This document shows positions 1 to 5,766 of a stretch of 5,766 bases of DNA, in pieces; position 1 is the stretch's first letter; each line of letters starts with the position of its first letter. A model generated the notes under the pieces. It saw nothing but the letters and a program-made list of their open reading frames with translations, was not told the origin of the DNA and did no database searches. Origin of the DNA: Nocardioides sp. (lineage in GTDB: Bacteria; Actinomycetota; Actinomycetes; Propionibacteriales; Nocardioidaceae); contig JARICB010000054.1 of assembly GCA_029264225.1 (NCBI GenBank), forward strand, positions 1-5,766, in the 5' to 3' direction. The translations under genes were made by a program, and so were the position numbers.

Positions 1-202
1 CCTTCACCACGTCGATGTGCTGGATGCGGATGATCGAGAGTGAGTCGTAGTCGCCGACCAGCACCACGTGGTGCTCGTCGACCGTGCTGACCATGCCGTG
101 CAGCCATTGTCCCGTGACGAGCAGTTGGACGGCCACATCGGCGTCCTTGGCGCGGGCAAGTGCTGTCTCGATGGAAATGATTGCTGAGTTGATCGTTGCC
201 AT
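1..202 (-). CDS. Small LSm/SH3-barrel-like protein, function unknown (partial, C-terminus off window)
   Basis: Sixty-seven N-terminal residues are visible, from an ATG at 202 to the left edge. Residues 1-20 (MATINSAIISIETALARAKD) look like a short amphipathic helix. From about residue 23 alternating hydrophobic strands follow: VAVQLLVTG, then WLHGMVSTVD, HHVVLVGD, SLSIIRI and IDVVK. The order of a strand ending in TG, then G-x-V-x-x-V-D, then a hydrophobic strand is reminiscent of small LSm/Hfq-like or SH3-type barrels, but no RNA-binding residues can be assigned. The start is supported by a G-rich Shine-Dalgarno (six G, minus-strand 214 to 209) six bases before the ATG. The gene lies 150 bases downstream of the wall-hydrolase gene on the same strand, so it could be read through or have its own promoter. 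I do not recognise the family. The open frame, start and SD are clear; the fold is an inference from the strand pattern. Confidence 0.7.
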   Translation of the reverse strand, partial: MATINSAIISIETALARAKDADVAVQLLVTGQWLHGMVSTVDEHHVVLVGDYDSLSIIRIQHIDVVK

Positions 203-352
203 GGTGTTCCCCCCGGAACTCAAGCAGCCCGGAACCGGGCTCCCTTCACCCTAGGCACCGCGGAGTCGTGGCGGATGGACCGATCGTGTCGGTTCCGATG
301 GTCAGTTCGGGCCAGGGGAACCATCCGTGACCTGGCTCTTTCGGGGGGTGTC
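203..352 (-). other. Intergenic region upstream of the small gene, with several short hairpins
   Basis: This 150-base gap separates the stop of the wall-hydrolase gene from the small gene. A palindrome at 226-241 forms a 6-bp stem, AGCCCG/CGGGCT, around GAAC. GCCAGG at 311-316 can pair with CCTGGC at 331-336 across 14 bases. ACCGA at 279-283 can pair with TCGGT at 289-293. None is followed on the minus strand by a T-run, so no convincing intrinsic terminator is present. A TAGGGT at minus-strand 253 to 248 fits the loose actinobacterial -10 pattern TANNNT, but I see no convincing -35 beside it. The region may carry a promoter for the small gene, though this is weakly supported. Confidence 0.35.
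206..219 (-). promoter_or_regulatory. Hairpin overlapping the Shine-Dalgarno of the small gene
   Basis: On the minus strand GTTCC (219 to 215), GGGG (214 to 211) and GGAAC (210 to 206) form a perfect 5-bp hairpin whose loop and 3' arm contain the G-rich Shine-Dalgarno. The ATG follows three bases after the hairpin. Such a fold could reduce ribosome access. The complementarity is visible; any regulatory role is an inference, and short GC-rich hairpins arise often by chance at this base composition. Confidence 0.3.
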
Positions 353-1351
353 TCAGTCGAACACGTCGACGTGCACGTGGTCGCGGTGCTCCAGGATCGC
401 GCGGTCGCCGCGCGAGGACGATGGCACCTCGTAGCGGCTCCAGCCGTCACCTGAGCGTGAGCCGGCGCGCCAGATCCGGTTGTCGAAGATGATGGTGCTG
501 ATCGAGAGTCGGTGCGCCTGGGCCATCAGGTAGGAGGCGATCGCCCAGCCGCGCTTGCGGTTGTCGGGGTTGATCGGGCGTACGAAGATGTCGATCGCGC
601 GCCCCTCGTAGTGGGCCGAACGGGTCATGTGGCCGGTGGAGACACCGCCGGGCTGGAAGCCACCGAGCGAGACGTTTCCGAACCTCGACTCGAGGTCGCT
701 GCGCACCACCGACGCCCGTTCGACCAGGCCGGAGTCGTCGAGCCGATCGCTGGCTCCCTCGACGTTGTCGCTCGTCTCGCACCAGAAGGAGCGCGGGCTG
801 TTGCCGGTCAGGGCCGACGCGATGGCCCGGGCGTCCGCCTCGTGGTCGGCGTAGGCGTCGGGAAAGGCCGAGCGCTGCACCCGCTGGGCCGCCTGGGTGA
901 TCTCCATCCCCTCGTAGCCGTCGATGGTGACCAGTTCGTCGTAGAAGGCGTGGGTGGAGTAGACGGGGTCGCGGATCTGCTCGACGGTGCCCCACCCTTG
1001 CGAAGGGCGCTGTTGGAAGAGGCCGAGCGAGTCGCGGTCGCCGTAGTCGATGTTGCGGATCGCCGACTCCTGGTACGCCGTGGCGAGGGCGATGCTCGCC
1101 GCGCGGGCGGGCAGCCCGCGCTCGATCGAGATGGCCGTGATCAGGGCAGCGTTCTCGGCCTGCTCCTGGCTCAGCTTCACGATGCGTCCATCGACCCGCA
1201 CGGTGCACCCCGACGGGTCGGGGAGCGGGCCGATGCCGCGGTCGACCATGACCTTGACGCCGACGAAGACCAACGTAGCCGCCAGCACGACAACCACGCC
1301 CTGGCCCAGCCGAGTCAGGCGGGTACCGCCCGGTCGGACCTGTCTACCCAT
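353..1351 (-). CDS. Membrane-anchored cell-wall hydrolase candidate: lysozyme-like domain plus M15-like C-terminal domain
   Basis: This is a 332-residue protein. A basic N-terminus (MGRQVRPGGTRLTRLG) precedes one hydrophobic segment at about residues 17-36 and no lipobox, so it is probably a single-pass anchor with an extracytoplasmic body. Residues 65-182 resemble a lytic-transglycosylase/lysozyme-like fold: AYQESAIRN carries Glu95, the candidate catalytic acid, followed by DYGDRDSLGLFQQRPSQGWG, a stretch I associate with many actinobacterial secreted proteins. Residues 220-332 carry a peptidase M15-like metal site: His247-x6-Asp254 in HYEGRAID, then Glu321 and His325-Val-His327 in EHRDHVHV. 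Cys49 and Cys191 could form a disulfide. Relatives are, as I recall, sometimes mislabelled as heavy-metal transporters, which nothing here supports. The ATG lies three bases after the dapD stop (TGACCCATG), with only a weak GAG before it, so translation is probably coupled to dapD. The likely role is trimming peptidoglycan glycan or peptide; activity of either domain is unproven. Confidence 0.85.
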   Translation of the reverse strand: MGRQVRPGGTRLTRLGQGVVVVLAATLVFVGVKVMVDRGIGPLPDPSGCTVRVDGRIVKLSQEQAENAALITAISIERGLPARAASIALATAYQESAIRNIDYGDRDSLGLFQQRPSQGWGTVEQIRDPVYSTHAFYDELVTIDGYEGMEITQAAQRVQRSAFPDAYADHEADARAIASALTGNSPRSFWCETSDNVEGASDRLDDSGLVERASVVRSDLESRFGNVSLGGFQPGGVSTGHMTRSAHYEGRAIDIFVRPINPDNRKRGWAIASYLMAQAHRLSISTIIFDNRIWRAGSRSGDGWSRYEVPSSSRGDRAILEHRDHVHVDVFD

Positions 1352-1354
1352 GGG

Positions 1355-2284
1355 TCACTCGTTGGAGTGAAGCGCTGCGTTGAGGGCGATGCCCTCGCCC
1401 TGCCACGGCACGGCCTCGATGGCGCCACTGACCGAGTTGCGCCGCAGCAGCACGTTGCTGGCGCCGGAAAGTTCGAGCGCCTTGACGACGCGCCCGTCTT
1501 CGTGCGGCAGCGTGACCTTGGTGCCGGCAGTCACATAGCAGCCGGCCTCGACCACGCAGTCGTCGCCGAGCGAGATGCCGATGCCGGCGTTGGCGCCCAA
1601 CAGGCAACGTTCGCCGATGGCGATGGTCTCCTTGCCGCCGCCCGACAGGGTGCCCATGATGGACGCGCCGCCACCGATGTCGGAGCCGTCGCCGACGAGC
1701 ACGCCGGCCGAGATGCGGCCCTCCACCATCGACGTGCCGAGAGTGCCGGCGTTGAAGTTGACGAAGCCCTCATGCATGACGGTGGTGCCGCTGGCGAGGT
1801 GGGCTCCGAGCCGCACCCGGTCCGCGTCGGCGATCCGGACCCCACTGGGGATGACGTAGTCGACCAGCCGCGGGAACTTGTCGATGCCGTGGACGGTGAC
1901 GTGCTGCCCAGCGGCCTTGAGGCGCGCTCGGGTCAGTTCGAAGCCTTCCACGGCGCACGGGCCGGCGCTGGTCCACACCACGTTGGTCAGCAGCCCGAAG
2001 ACACCGTCCATGGAGATGTCGTGCGGCTTGACCAGTCGGGTCGAGAGCAGGTGCAGGCGCAGCCAGACCTCGGCGGTGTCGACCGGCGGAGCAGCCAGGT
2101 CGGCGACCTCGACGGCCCGCACCTCACGGCGTACGCCGCGGAGGTCATCGGTGCCTTCCAGTGCTGTGAGTTCCGAGGGGGGAGCCTCGGGCAGCGCGCC
2201 CAGGGCGGGGGCGGGGAACCAGACGTCGAGGACGTTGTCGGAGGCGTCAAGGGTGGCCAGGCCGTAGCCGGAAGCAGCAGTCAC
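1355..2284 (-). CDS. dapD: 2,3,4,5-tetrahydropyridine-2,6-dicarboxylate N-succinyltransferase (actinobacterial type)
   Basis: DapD is a cytoplasmic enzyme that transfers succinyl from succinyl-CoA to tetrahydrodipicolinate. This is the first committed step of the succinylase branch leading to meso-diaminopimelate (cell wall) and lysine. The 309-residue product matches the actinobacterial family in length (about 310-320). After an N-terminal alpha/beta region, residues 145-260 form the left-handed beta-helix of hexapeptide repeats, including [32 protein letters not shown] and [22 protein letters not shown]. Glu188 in MVEGR and Gly211 in IMGTLSGGG correspond in motif and spacing to the active-site Glu199 and Gly222 that I recall for the Mycobacterium tuberculosis enzyme. 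The start is GTG at 2284, giving [26 protein letters not shown], which aligns with the family N-terminus. No good SD precedes it; a -10-like TAGGCT six bases upstream suggests a leaderless message. It is followed after three bases by the wall-hydrolase gene. Confidence 0.97.
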   Translation of the reverse strand: MTAASGYGLATLDASDNVLDVWFPAPALGALPEAPPSELTALEGTDDLRGVRREVRAVEVADLAAPPVDTAEVWLRLHLLSTRLVKPHDISMDGVFGLLTNVVWTSAGPCAVEGFELTRARLKAAGQHVTVHGIDKFPRLVDYVIPSGVRIADADRVRLGAHLASGTTVMHEGFVNFNAGTLGTSMVEGRISAGVLVGDGSDIGGGASIMGTLSGGGKETIAIGERCLLGANAGIGISLGDDCVVEAGCYVTAGTKVTLPHEDGRVVKALELSGASNVLLRRNSVSGAIEAVPWQGEGIALNAALHSNE

Positions 2285-2296
2285 GAGGCAAGCCTA
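2285..2296 (-). promoter_or_regulatory. Putative -10 element for leaderless dapD
   Basis: On the minus strand TAGGCT (2296 to 2291) is followed by six bases and then the GTG start of dapD at 2284. TAGGCT fits TANNNT, and the spacing would put the transcription start on or next to the G of the start codon, as in leaderless actinobacterial messages. No TTGAC-like -35 is evident 16-18 bases further up. The AGG inside the hexamer could instead act as a weak SD about nine bases before the start. The 66-base gap to the beta-helix gene shows no strong terminator, so read-through from that gene also remains possible. Confidence 0.35.
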
Positions 2297-2350
2297 CGGA
2301 GAGCGGGTTGCAGTGCTGGCCGGGGTCCGGGTGTCGTCCCGCGGTGAGCC

Positions 2351-3388
2351 TCAGCGCACGACCGAGTCGGGGAACGTGGGTCGCCCCTGCCCGAGGTAAA
2401 AGATGCCTGGGTAGTTCTCGAAGCCGAGGCTCGGGTTGCGGCGAAGCACCGAGGAGTCGAGCGAGAGGGTGCCGCTGCGGTCGTTGCTGACGAAGAAGAT
2501 GGCGCCGCCACCCTCGCTGGCGCGGTTTCCCACCACCTTCGAGTCGGCCATCCGCAGGTGGAAGGTGTTGCCATCGGTGTAGATGGCACCGCCACTACCG
2601 CCGCCCGGGGTCCCGCTCTCGGCCGGGTTGGCCCCACGACCGATCGCCCGGTTGCCGGTGAAGACGCTGTCGGTGATCGTCCAGGACACCCCGATCGAGG
2701 AGAGGGCTCCGCCGTTGCTGCAGACCCCGCCGGTGAACGTGCTGGCCCGCACCGTCACCGGTCGGTCGTCGTACTGGTCCAGCACGCGTACGGCGGCACC
2801 ACCGTGGTCGGGGCCGGTCGAGGTGCACCGGTTGTCGACGAAGTGGCTGTTGACGATCCGTAGTTGGCCGCCGCGCACGTAGACGGCACCGCCGCTGCCC
2901 TTCTCGAGGTCGGGGGAGTTGGCGTAGCCGTTGCGCAGGGTGAGGTTCTTGATGATCAGGCGCGGGGTGGCCTGGTCGTTGCAGTGGTCCGTGATCCAGA
3001 TCAGCCGCTTGTCGCAGGTGTCCTGATGCAGGATGCGGCGCTTGCCCGCACCGCTGAGGCTGACCTTGCCGCCGCCGTCGAGGACCACCCGCTTGCTCGT
3101 GTTGAGCACCTTCGCCGTCTTCGTCATAACGATCGTGACCGGGGCTGGACCGCAGTTGAAACCGATCACTCCGCCGCGGCGTACGGCGCGCACGACCGCC
3201 GCCGACGTGCAGCTCGCAGGGGTGCCTTTGCCGATCACGCGATCAGCCGTTGCTGCCCGTGGGGAATGGTGCGCGGCGTCGGGGGCCGCCTGGCTCGGTG
3301 CTGCCGGGGTTGCCACCACCAGCACAGCCAGAGCCGCCGCGACGACTGCTCGCCGCATCCCCGTTCGGCGGGCGTATTCCTCGATCAT
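2351..3388 (-). CDS. Secreted right-handed parallel beta-helix protein, function unknown
   Basis: From the ATG at 3388 the product has 345 residues. The N-terminus is a signal peptide: a charged MIEEYARRTGMRR, a hydrophobic core AVVAAALAVLVVATPAA, and a likely signal-peptidase I cleavage after PSQA (residue 34). The mature part has the repeated Gly-Gly-Ala and short-strand pattern of right-handed beta-helices: SGGAVYVRGGQLRIVNSHFVDNR, HGGAAVRVL, NGGALSSIGVSWTITDSVFTGNR, SGGAIYTDGNTFHLRMADSKVVGNR and EGGGAIFFVSNDRSGTLSLDSSVL. The turns SHFVDNR, SVFTGNR and SKVVGNR recur in register, roughly one per coil. Six cysteines (60, 79, 125, 136, 188, 223) suggest disulfides in an exported protein. I see no obvious polysaccharide-lyase active site, so carbohydrate binding, lysis or adhesion are all possible. 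An internal ATG at 3358 (MRRAVVAAALAV) gives an even more typical signal peptide; neither start has a well-placed SD, so the start is uncertain. The gene diverges from ileS. Confidence 0.82.
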   Translation of the reverse strand: MIEEYARRTGMRRAVVAAALAVLVVATPAAPSQAAPDAAHHSPRAATADRVIGKGTPASCTSAAVVRAVRRGGVIGFNCGPAPVTIVMTKTAKVLNTSKRVVLDGGGKVSLSGAGKRRILHQDTCDKRLIWITDHCNDQATPRLIIKNLTLRNGYANSPDLEKGSGGAVYVRGGQLRIVNSHFVDNRCTSTGPDHGGAAVRVLDQYDDRPVTVRASTFTGGVCSNGGALSSIGVSWTITDSVFTGNRAIGRGANPAESGTPGGGSGGAIYTDGNTFHLRMADSKVVGNRASEGGGAIFFVSNDRSGTLSLDSSVLRRNPSLGFENYPGIFYLGQGRPTFPDSVVR

Positions 3389-3443
3389 GTGCACGACGAT
3401 GTCACGTGCCTCGGTAGGGGCGCCATGGACACCGCCAACCTCA

Positions 3444-3530
3444 CGTAGACGCGCGGACAATGCTCGCTTCCCGTTGGCTGGTGACGGCGGGGATGGGCCT
3501 GCGATGGCGACCAATGTCCGCGTGTCTACG
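3444..3530. repeat. 16-bp imperfect interrupted inverted repeat
   Basis: The left arm at 3444-3459 (CGTAGACGCGCGGACA) is the reverse complement of the right arm at 3515-3530 (TGTCCGCGTGTCTACG) at 15 of 16 positions. The one exception, 3451 against 3523, is a G-T pair that would still form in plus-strand RNA. The arms enclose 55 bases. Inside, TTGG at 3474-3477 can pair with CCAA at 3511-3514. No T-run or transposase remnant adjoins it. It could be a two-site operator between the divergent genes, a long RNA stem, or the ends of a decayed mobile element; the sequence does not decide between these. Confidence 0.7.
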
Positions 3531-3544
3531 CGTCGAGGCGGCGA

Positions 3545-3565
3545 GGCGTCGAACTGATTCGCGCC
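3545..3565 (+). repeat. Short hairpin just upstream of the T-box Stem I
   Basis: GGCG (3545-3548) pairs with CGCC (3562-3565), and CGAA (3550-3553) with TTCG (3558-3561), around a CTGA loop, leaving only T3549 bulged. This makes eight base pairs ending 13 bases before Stem I of the T-box. Whether it is transcribed is unknown because the ileS transcription start is not located. It could be a 5' stabilising stem of the leader or a DNA palindrome recognised by a regulator. It lacks a T-tract, so it is not a typical intrinsic terminator. Confidence 0.4.
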
Positions 3566-3577
3566 ACCGCGAGCAGG

Positions 3578-3809
3578 CGCCGTACGATCACGGCAGGCGT
3601 TCGAGCCGTCATCAGCGGCGAGCCTTCGGAAGAACGGGTACGGCGATCCGGCCGGCACCTCACTAGAACCGAACGGGTGGGCCCGGCACAGCCTGCAAAG
3701 AAGCGGTCGTCGCCCGGACAATCCAGGGTCACGGCAAGCGAGGTGGTACCGCGGCTTGCGTCGTCCTCGTGGCCCGTCCACGACTCACGATGCCCCGCAG
3801 GAGCCCGCG
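3578..3809 (+). promoter_or_regulatory. Translational T-box riboswitch controlling ileS (ultrashort Stem I, AUC specifier)
   Basis: T-box leaders bind a specific tRNA through a codon-like specifier and sense whether its 3' end is free. Stem I can be drawn in full. The lower helix is 3578-3582 with 3616-3620 and the upper helix is 3590-3594 with 3605-3609, capped by a 10-base loop. The 3' side of the internal loop (CAUCAG, 3610-3615) presents AUC at 3611-3613, an isoleucine codon followed by a purine. A Stem II-like region includes 3651-3655 with 3683-3687 and 3656-3659 with 3676-3679. The T-box sequence AGGTGGTACCGCGG is at 3741-3754; its UGGU (3744-3747) complements an ACCA tRNA end. The antisequestrator pairs GCAAGC (3734-3739) with GCUUGC (3754-3759). 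The competing sequestrator pairs CGCGG (3750-3754) with CCGCG (3805-3809), then 3755-3757 with 3801-3803 and 3758-3760 with 3796-3798, burying the SD AGGAG at 3799-3803. No terminator T-run is present, which points to translational control as known for actinobacterial ileS. Confidence 0.93.
3767..3783 (+). other. Perfect hairpin inside the sequestrator loop of the T-box leader
   Basis: TCGTGG (3767-3772) and CCACGA (3778-3783) form a perfect 6-bp stem with a five-base loop, CCCGT. It sits between the T-box sequence and the ileS SD and is compatible with the sequestrator helix, where it would compact the intervening bases and help bring 3750-3760 close to 3796-3809. It lacks a following T-run, so it is not an intrinsic terminator. 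Confidence 0.5.
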
Positions 3810-5766
3810 ATGACCTACCCCAAGGTCTCCCACACCGCCCCCACGACCGACGCCACCGATGCCGGGGTGTCCAGCAGTCCACGCTTCCCGGCGATCGAGG
3901 AAGCAGTCCTGGCCTACTGGGAGTCCGACGACACCTTCCGGGCCAGCATCGAGCAGCGTGACGCGGGTCAGGACGGCAGCAACGAGTTCGTCTTCTACGA
4001 CGGCCCGCCCTTCGCCAACGGCCTCCCGCACTACGGCCACCTGCTCACCGGCTACGTCAAGGACCTGGTGCCCCGCTACCGCACGATGCGCGGTCAGCGC
4101 GTCGAGCGTCGTTTCGGCTGGGACACCCACGGCCTGCCGGCCGAGTTGGAGGCCATGCGCCTCAACGGGATCAAGACCACCGACGAGATCGTCGAGCTGG
4201 GCATCGAGAAGTTCAACGACGCCTGCCGAGCATCGGTCCTCAAGTACACCGGCGAATGGCGCGAGTACATCACTCGCCAGGCGCGCTGGGTGGATTTTGA
4301 GAACGACTACAAGACCATGAACCCCGACTTCATGGAGTCGGTCATGTGGGCCTTCAAGCAGTTGCACGACAAGGGCCTGGTCTACGAAGGCTTCCGGGTG
4401 CTGCCCTACTGCTGGCAGGACGAGACCCCGCTGTCCAACCATGAGCTGCGGATGGACGACGACGTCTACCAGATGCGTCAGGACCCGGCCGTCACCGTCG
4501 GGGTGCGCCTGGAGGATCGCGGCGACGAGCTCGACGGCGTCCTGGCCCTGGTCTGGACGACGACCCCCTGGACACTGCCCTCCAACCTCGCGGTCATGGT
4601 GGGTGCCGACATCGACTACGTCGTGGTCGAGGCGCTCGTGCCCGGCACGGAGTCCACCGCCCGCTACCTGATCGCCGAGTCCCGGCTGGCCTCGTATGCC
4701 CGCGAGCTGGCCCCCCTCGACGGTGCCAGCGAGCACACCGTGCTCTCGCGCCACCGCGGCGCCGACCTGGTCGACCGCGGCTACACCCCGCCGTTCGGCT
4801 ACTACCTGGGCCACGAGCGGGCCTTCCGCCTCGTCGCGGCGGAGTTCGTGACGACCACCGACGGTACGGGTCTGGTGCACACCGCGGGCGCCTTCGGTGA
4901 GGACGACAAGGTCATCACCGACCGCGAGGGCATCGAGGCGGTCATGCCGGTCGGCAAGGACGGCCGCTTCACCTTCCCGGTCACCGACTACGAAGGTATG
5001 CAGGTCTTCGATGCCAACCTGCCGATCATCGATCACCTCAAGGCCGTGACCCGGGGCGAGGGCGAGACCGGAGCGGTCACCCCCGGCACCGTGCTGCTGC
5101 GCCGCGAGTCCTACGACCACTCCTACCCGCACTGCTGGCGCTGCCGCCAGCCGCTGATCTACAAGGGCGTCTCATCCTGGTTCGTCGACGTCACCGCCAT
5201 CAAGGCGCGGCTCGTCGACCTCAACCAGGAGATCCGTTGGGTGCCCGAGCACATCAAGGACGGCCAGTTCGGCAAGTGGCTGGAGAACGCGCGCGACTGG
5301 TCGATCACCCGCAACCGCTTCTGGGGCTCCCCGGTGCCGGTGTGGAAGAGCGACGACGAGGCCTGTCCGCGGATCGACGTCTACGGATCCTTCGAGGACC
5401 TCGAGCGGGACTTCGGCGTCAAGGTCACCGACCTGCACCGCCCGTTCATCGACGAGCTCACCCGGCCCAACCCCGATGATCCGACCGGGAAGTCGACGAT
5501 GCGCCGCGTCGAGGACGTGCTCGACGTCTGGTTCGACTCCGGCTCGATGCCGTTCGCGCAGGCGCACTACCCCTTCGAGAACGTCGAGTGGTTCGAGAAG
5601 AGTCAGCCAGCCGACTTCATCGTCGAGTACATCGGGCAGACCCGCGGCTGGTTCTACGTGCAGCACGTGCTCTCCACCGCGTTGTTCGACCGCCCGGCGT
5701 TCAAGTCCGTCATCAGTCACGGCATCGTGCTCGGCAGTGACGGCCAGAAGATGTCCAAGTCATTGC
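3810..5766 (+). CDS. ileS: Isoleucyl-tRNA synthetase, eukaryote-like type (partial, C-terminus off window)
   Basis: IleS charges tRNA-Ile with isoleucine in the cytoplasm and hydrolyses mischarged Val-tRNA-Ile. The first 652 residues are visible of a family usually just over 1000 long. Class I motifs are in order: [15 protein letters not shown] with the HIGH-type HYGH at residues 74-77, WDTHGLPAE at 104-112, editing-domain [10 protein letters not shown] at 250-259 and [15 protein letters not shown] at 352-366, the paired-cysteine HCWRC at 441-445, DVWFDSGS at 572-579, TRGWFY at 611-616 and KMSKS at 647-651, only bases before the window ends. The HYGH motif and overall pattern match the eukaryote-like IleS clade found in Actinobacteria, many of whose members are known to be naturally mupirocin-insensitive. 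The start ATG at 3810 has an SD AGGAG six bases upstream; the first 25 or so residues are a Thr/Ser/Ala-rich extension before [12 protein letters not shown]. Expression is expected to be governed by the T-box just upstream. Confidence 0.98.
   Translation, partial: MTYPKVSHTAPTTDATDAGVSSSPRFPAIEEAVLAYWESDDTFRASIEQRDAGQDGSNEFVFYDGPPFANGLPHYGHLLTGYVKDLVPRYRTMRGQRVERRFGWDTHGLPAELEAMRLNGIKTTDEIVELGIEKFNDACRASVLKYTGEWREYITRQARWVDFENDYKTMNPDFMESVMWAFKQLHDKGLVYEGFRVLPYCWQDETPLSNHELRMDDDVYQMRQDPAVTVGVRLEDRGDELDGVLALVWTTTPWTLPSNLAVMVGADIDYVVVEALVPGTESTARYLIAESRLASYARELAPLDGASEHTVLSRHRGADLVDRGYTPPFGYYLGHERAFRLVAAEFVTTTDGTGLVHTAGAFGEDDKVITDREGIEAVMPVGKDGRFTFPVTDYEGMQVFDANLPIIDHLKAVTRGEGETGAVTPGTVLLRRESYDHSYPHCWRCRQPLIYKGVSSWFVDVTAIKARLVDLNQEIRWVPEHIKDGQFGKWLENARDWSITRNRFWGSPVPVWKSDDEACPRIDVYGSFEDLERDFGVKVTDLHRPFIDELTRPNPDDPTGKSTMRRVEDVLDVWFDSGSMPFAQAHYPFENVEWFEKSQPADFIVEYIGQTRGWFYVQHVLSTALFDRPAFKSVISHGIVLGSDGQKMSKSL

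Larger units (their letters stand above)
3389..3577. other. Divergent intergenic region between the beta-helix gene and the ileS T-box
   Basis: No coding gene is supported here. This stretch must hold the promoters for both divergent genes. I could not assign a convincing -35/-10 pair on either strand. It contains a strong 16-bp interrupted inverted repeat (3444-3459 with 3515-3530) and a hairpin at 3545-3565, both listed separately. A short repeat, GCACG at 3391-3395 with CGTGC at 3405-3409, lies just before the beta-helix start. The hexamer CGTCGA occurs at 3531-3536 and 3547-3552, and GAGGCG at 3535-3540 and 3543-3548. Confidence 0.5.

Noticed and set aside
226..241. Palindrome as an intrinsic terminator for the wall-hydrolase gene
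   Set aside because: It is more than 100 bases beyond the stop and is followed on the minus strand by TGCTTGAG rather than a T-run.
512..2347. Long plus-strand open frame of 611 codons
   Set aside because: It runs antisense across the wall-hydrolase gene and dapD, has shadow-like composition rich in Asp, Val, Gly and Arg, and shows no family motif. The minus-strand proteins have clear motifs.
3444..3530. Insertion sequence or MITE remnant
   Set aside because: The arms look like possible terminal repeats, but there is no clear target-site duplication or transposase fragment, and multicopy status cannot be tested here.
2864..3557. Two plus-strand open frames over the start of the beta-helix gene
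   Set aside because: They are antisense to the signal peptide and first coils, have low-complexity composition, and their overlap with the ileS upstream region lacks any SD or motif support.
3549..3562. TCGAAC as a LexA/SOS box
   Set aside because: The second half-site GTTCGA is absent at the required spacing; the sequence reads on into TGATTCGC.
3389..3781. Upstream extension of the beta-helix open frame to an ATG at 3781
   Set aside because: The extension would cross the inverted repeat and most of the T-box in antisense, is Arg- and Pro-rich with no domain, and would place the signal peptide in the middle of the protein.
3729..5132. Long minus-strand open frame of 467 codons opposite ileS
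   Set aside because: It is antisense to an unmistakable ileS and its residues merely mirror the synthetase codons; it also overlaps the T-box.
5172..5720. Minus-strand open frame of 182 codons
   Set aside because: It is a shadow of ileS between the paired-cysteine motif and KMSKS, with no recognisable domain.

Overview
The window comes from a high-GC actinobacterium. Codon third positions are dominated by G and C, the dapD is the actinobacterial N-succinyltransferase type, and the isoleucyl-tRNA synthetase is the eukaryote-like type preceded by a translational T-box leader, an arrangement known from Actinobacteria. The combination recalls Nocardioidaceae and relatives, but that placement is an inference from family resemblance only.

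Layout. Four genes read on the minus strand, in transcription order: a secreted right-handed beta-helix protein (3388 to 2351), dapD (2284 to 1355), a membrane-anchored two-domain cell-wall hydrolase candidate (1351 to 353), and a small LSm/SH3-barrel-like protein that runs off the left edge (202 to 1). One gene reads on the plus strand: ileS, from 3810 off the right edge, ending just after its KMSKS motif. The 421-base divergent region between the beta-helix gene and ileS is the richest regulatory stretch. It holds a 16-bp imperfect inverted repeat, a smaller hairpin and a complete T-box riboswitch.

How the parts fit. The T-box has an ultrashort Stem I with an AUC (Ile) specifier, a canonical T-box sequence, and two mutually exclusive helices. 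One helix would free the ileS Shine-Dalgarno and the other would bury it, so uncharged tRNA-Ile should switch on IleS translation. On the other strand, dapD makes an intermediate of meso-diaminopimelate and lysine. It is followed after three bases by a gene whose product looks like a lysozyme-like plus peptidase-M15-like wall enzyme, so wall-precursor synthesis and wall remodelling are probably co-transcribed. I see no tRNA or rRNA gene, CRISPR array, transposase or phage gene. The many other long open frames in the window are antisense shadows caused by high GC.
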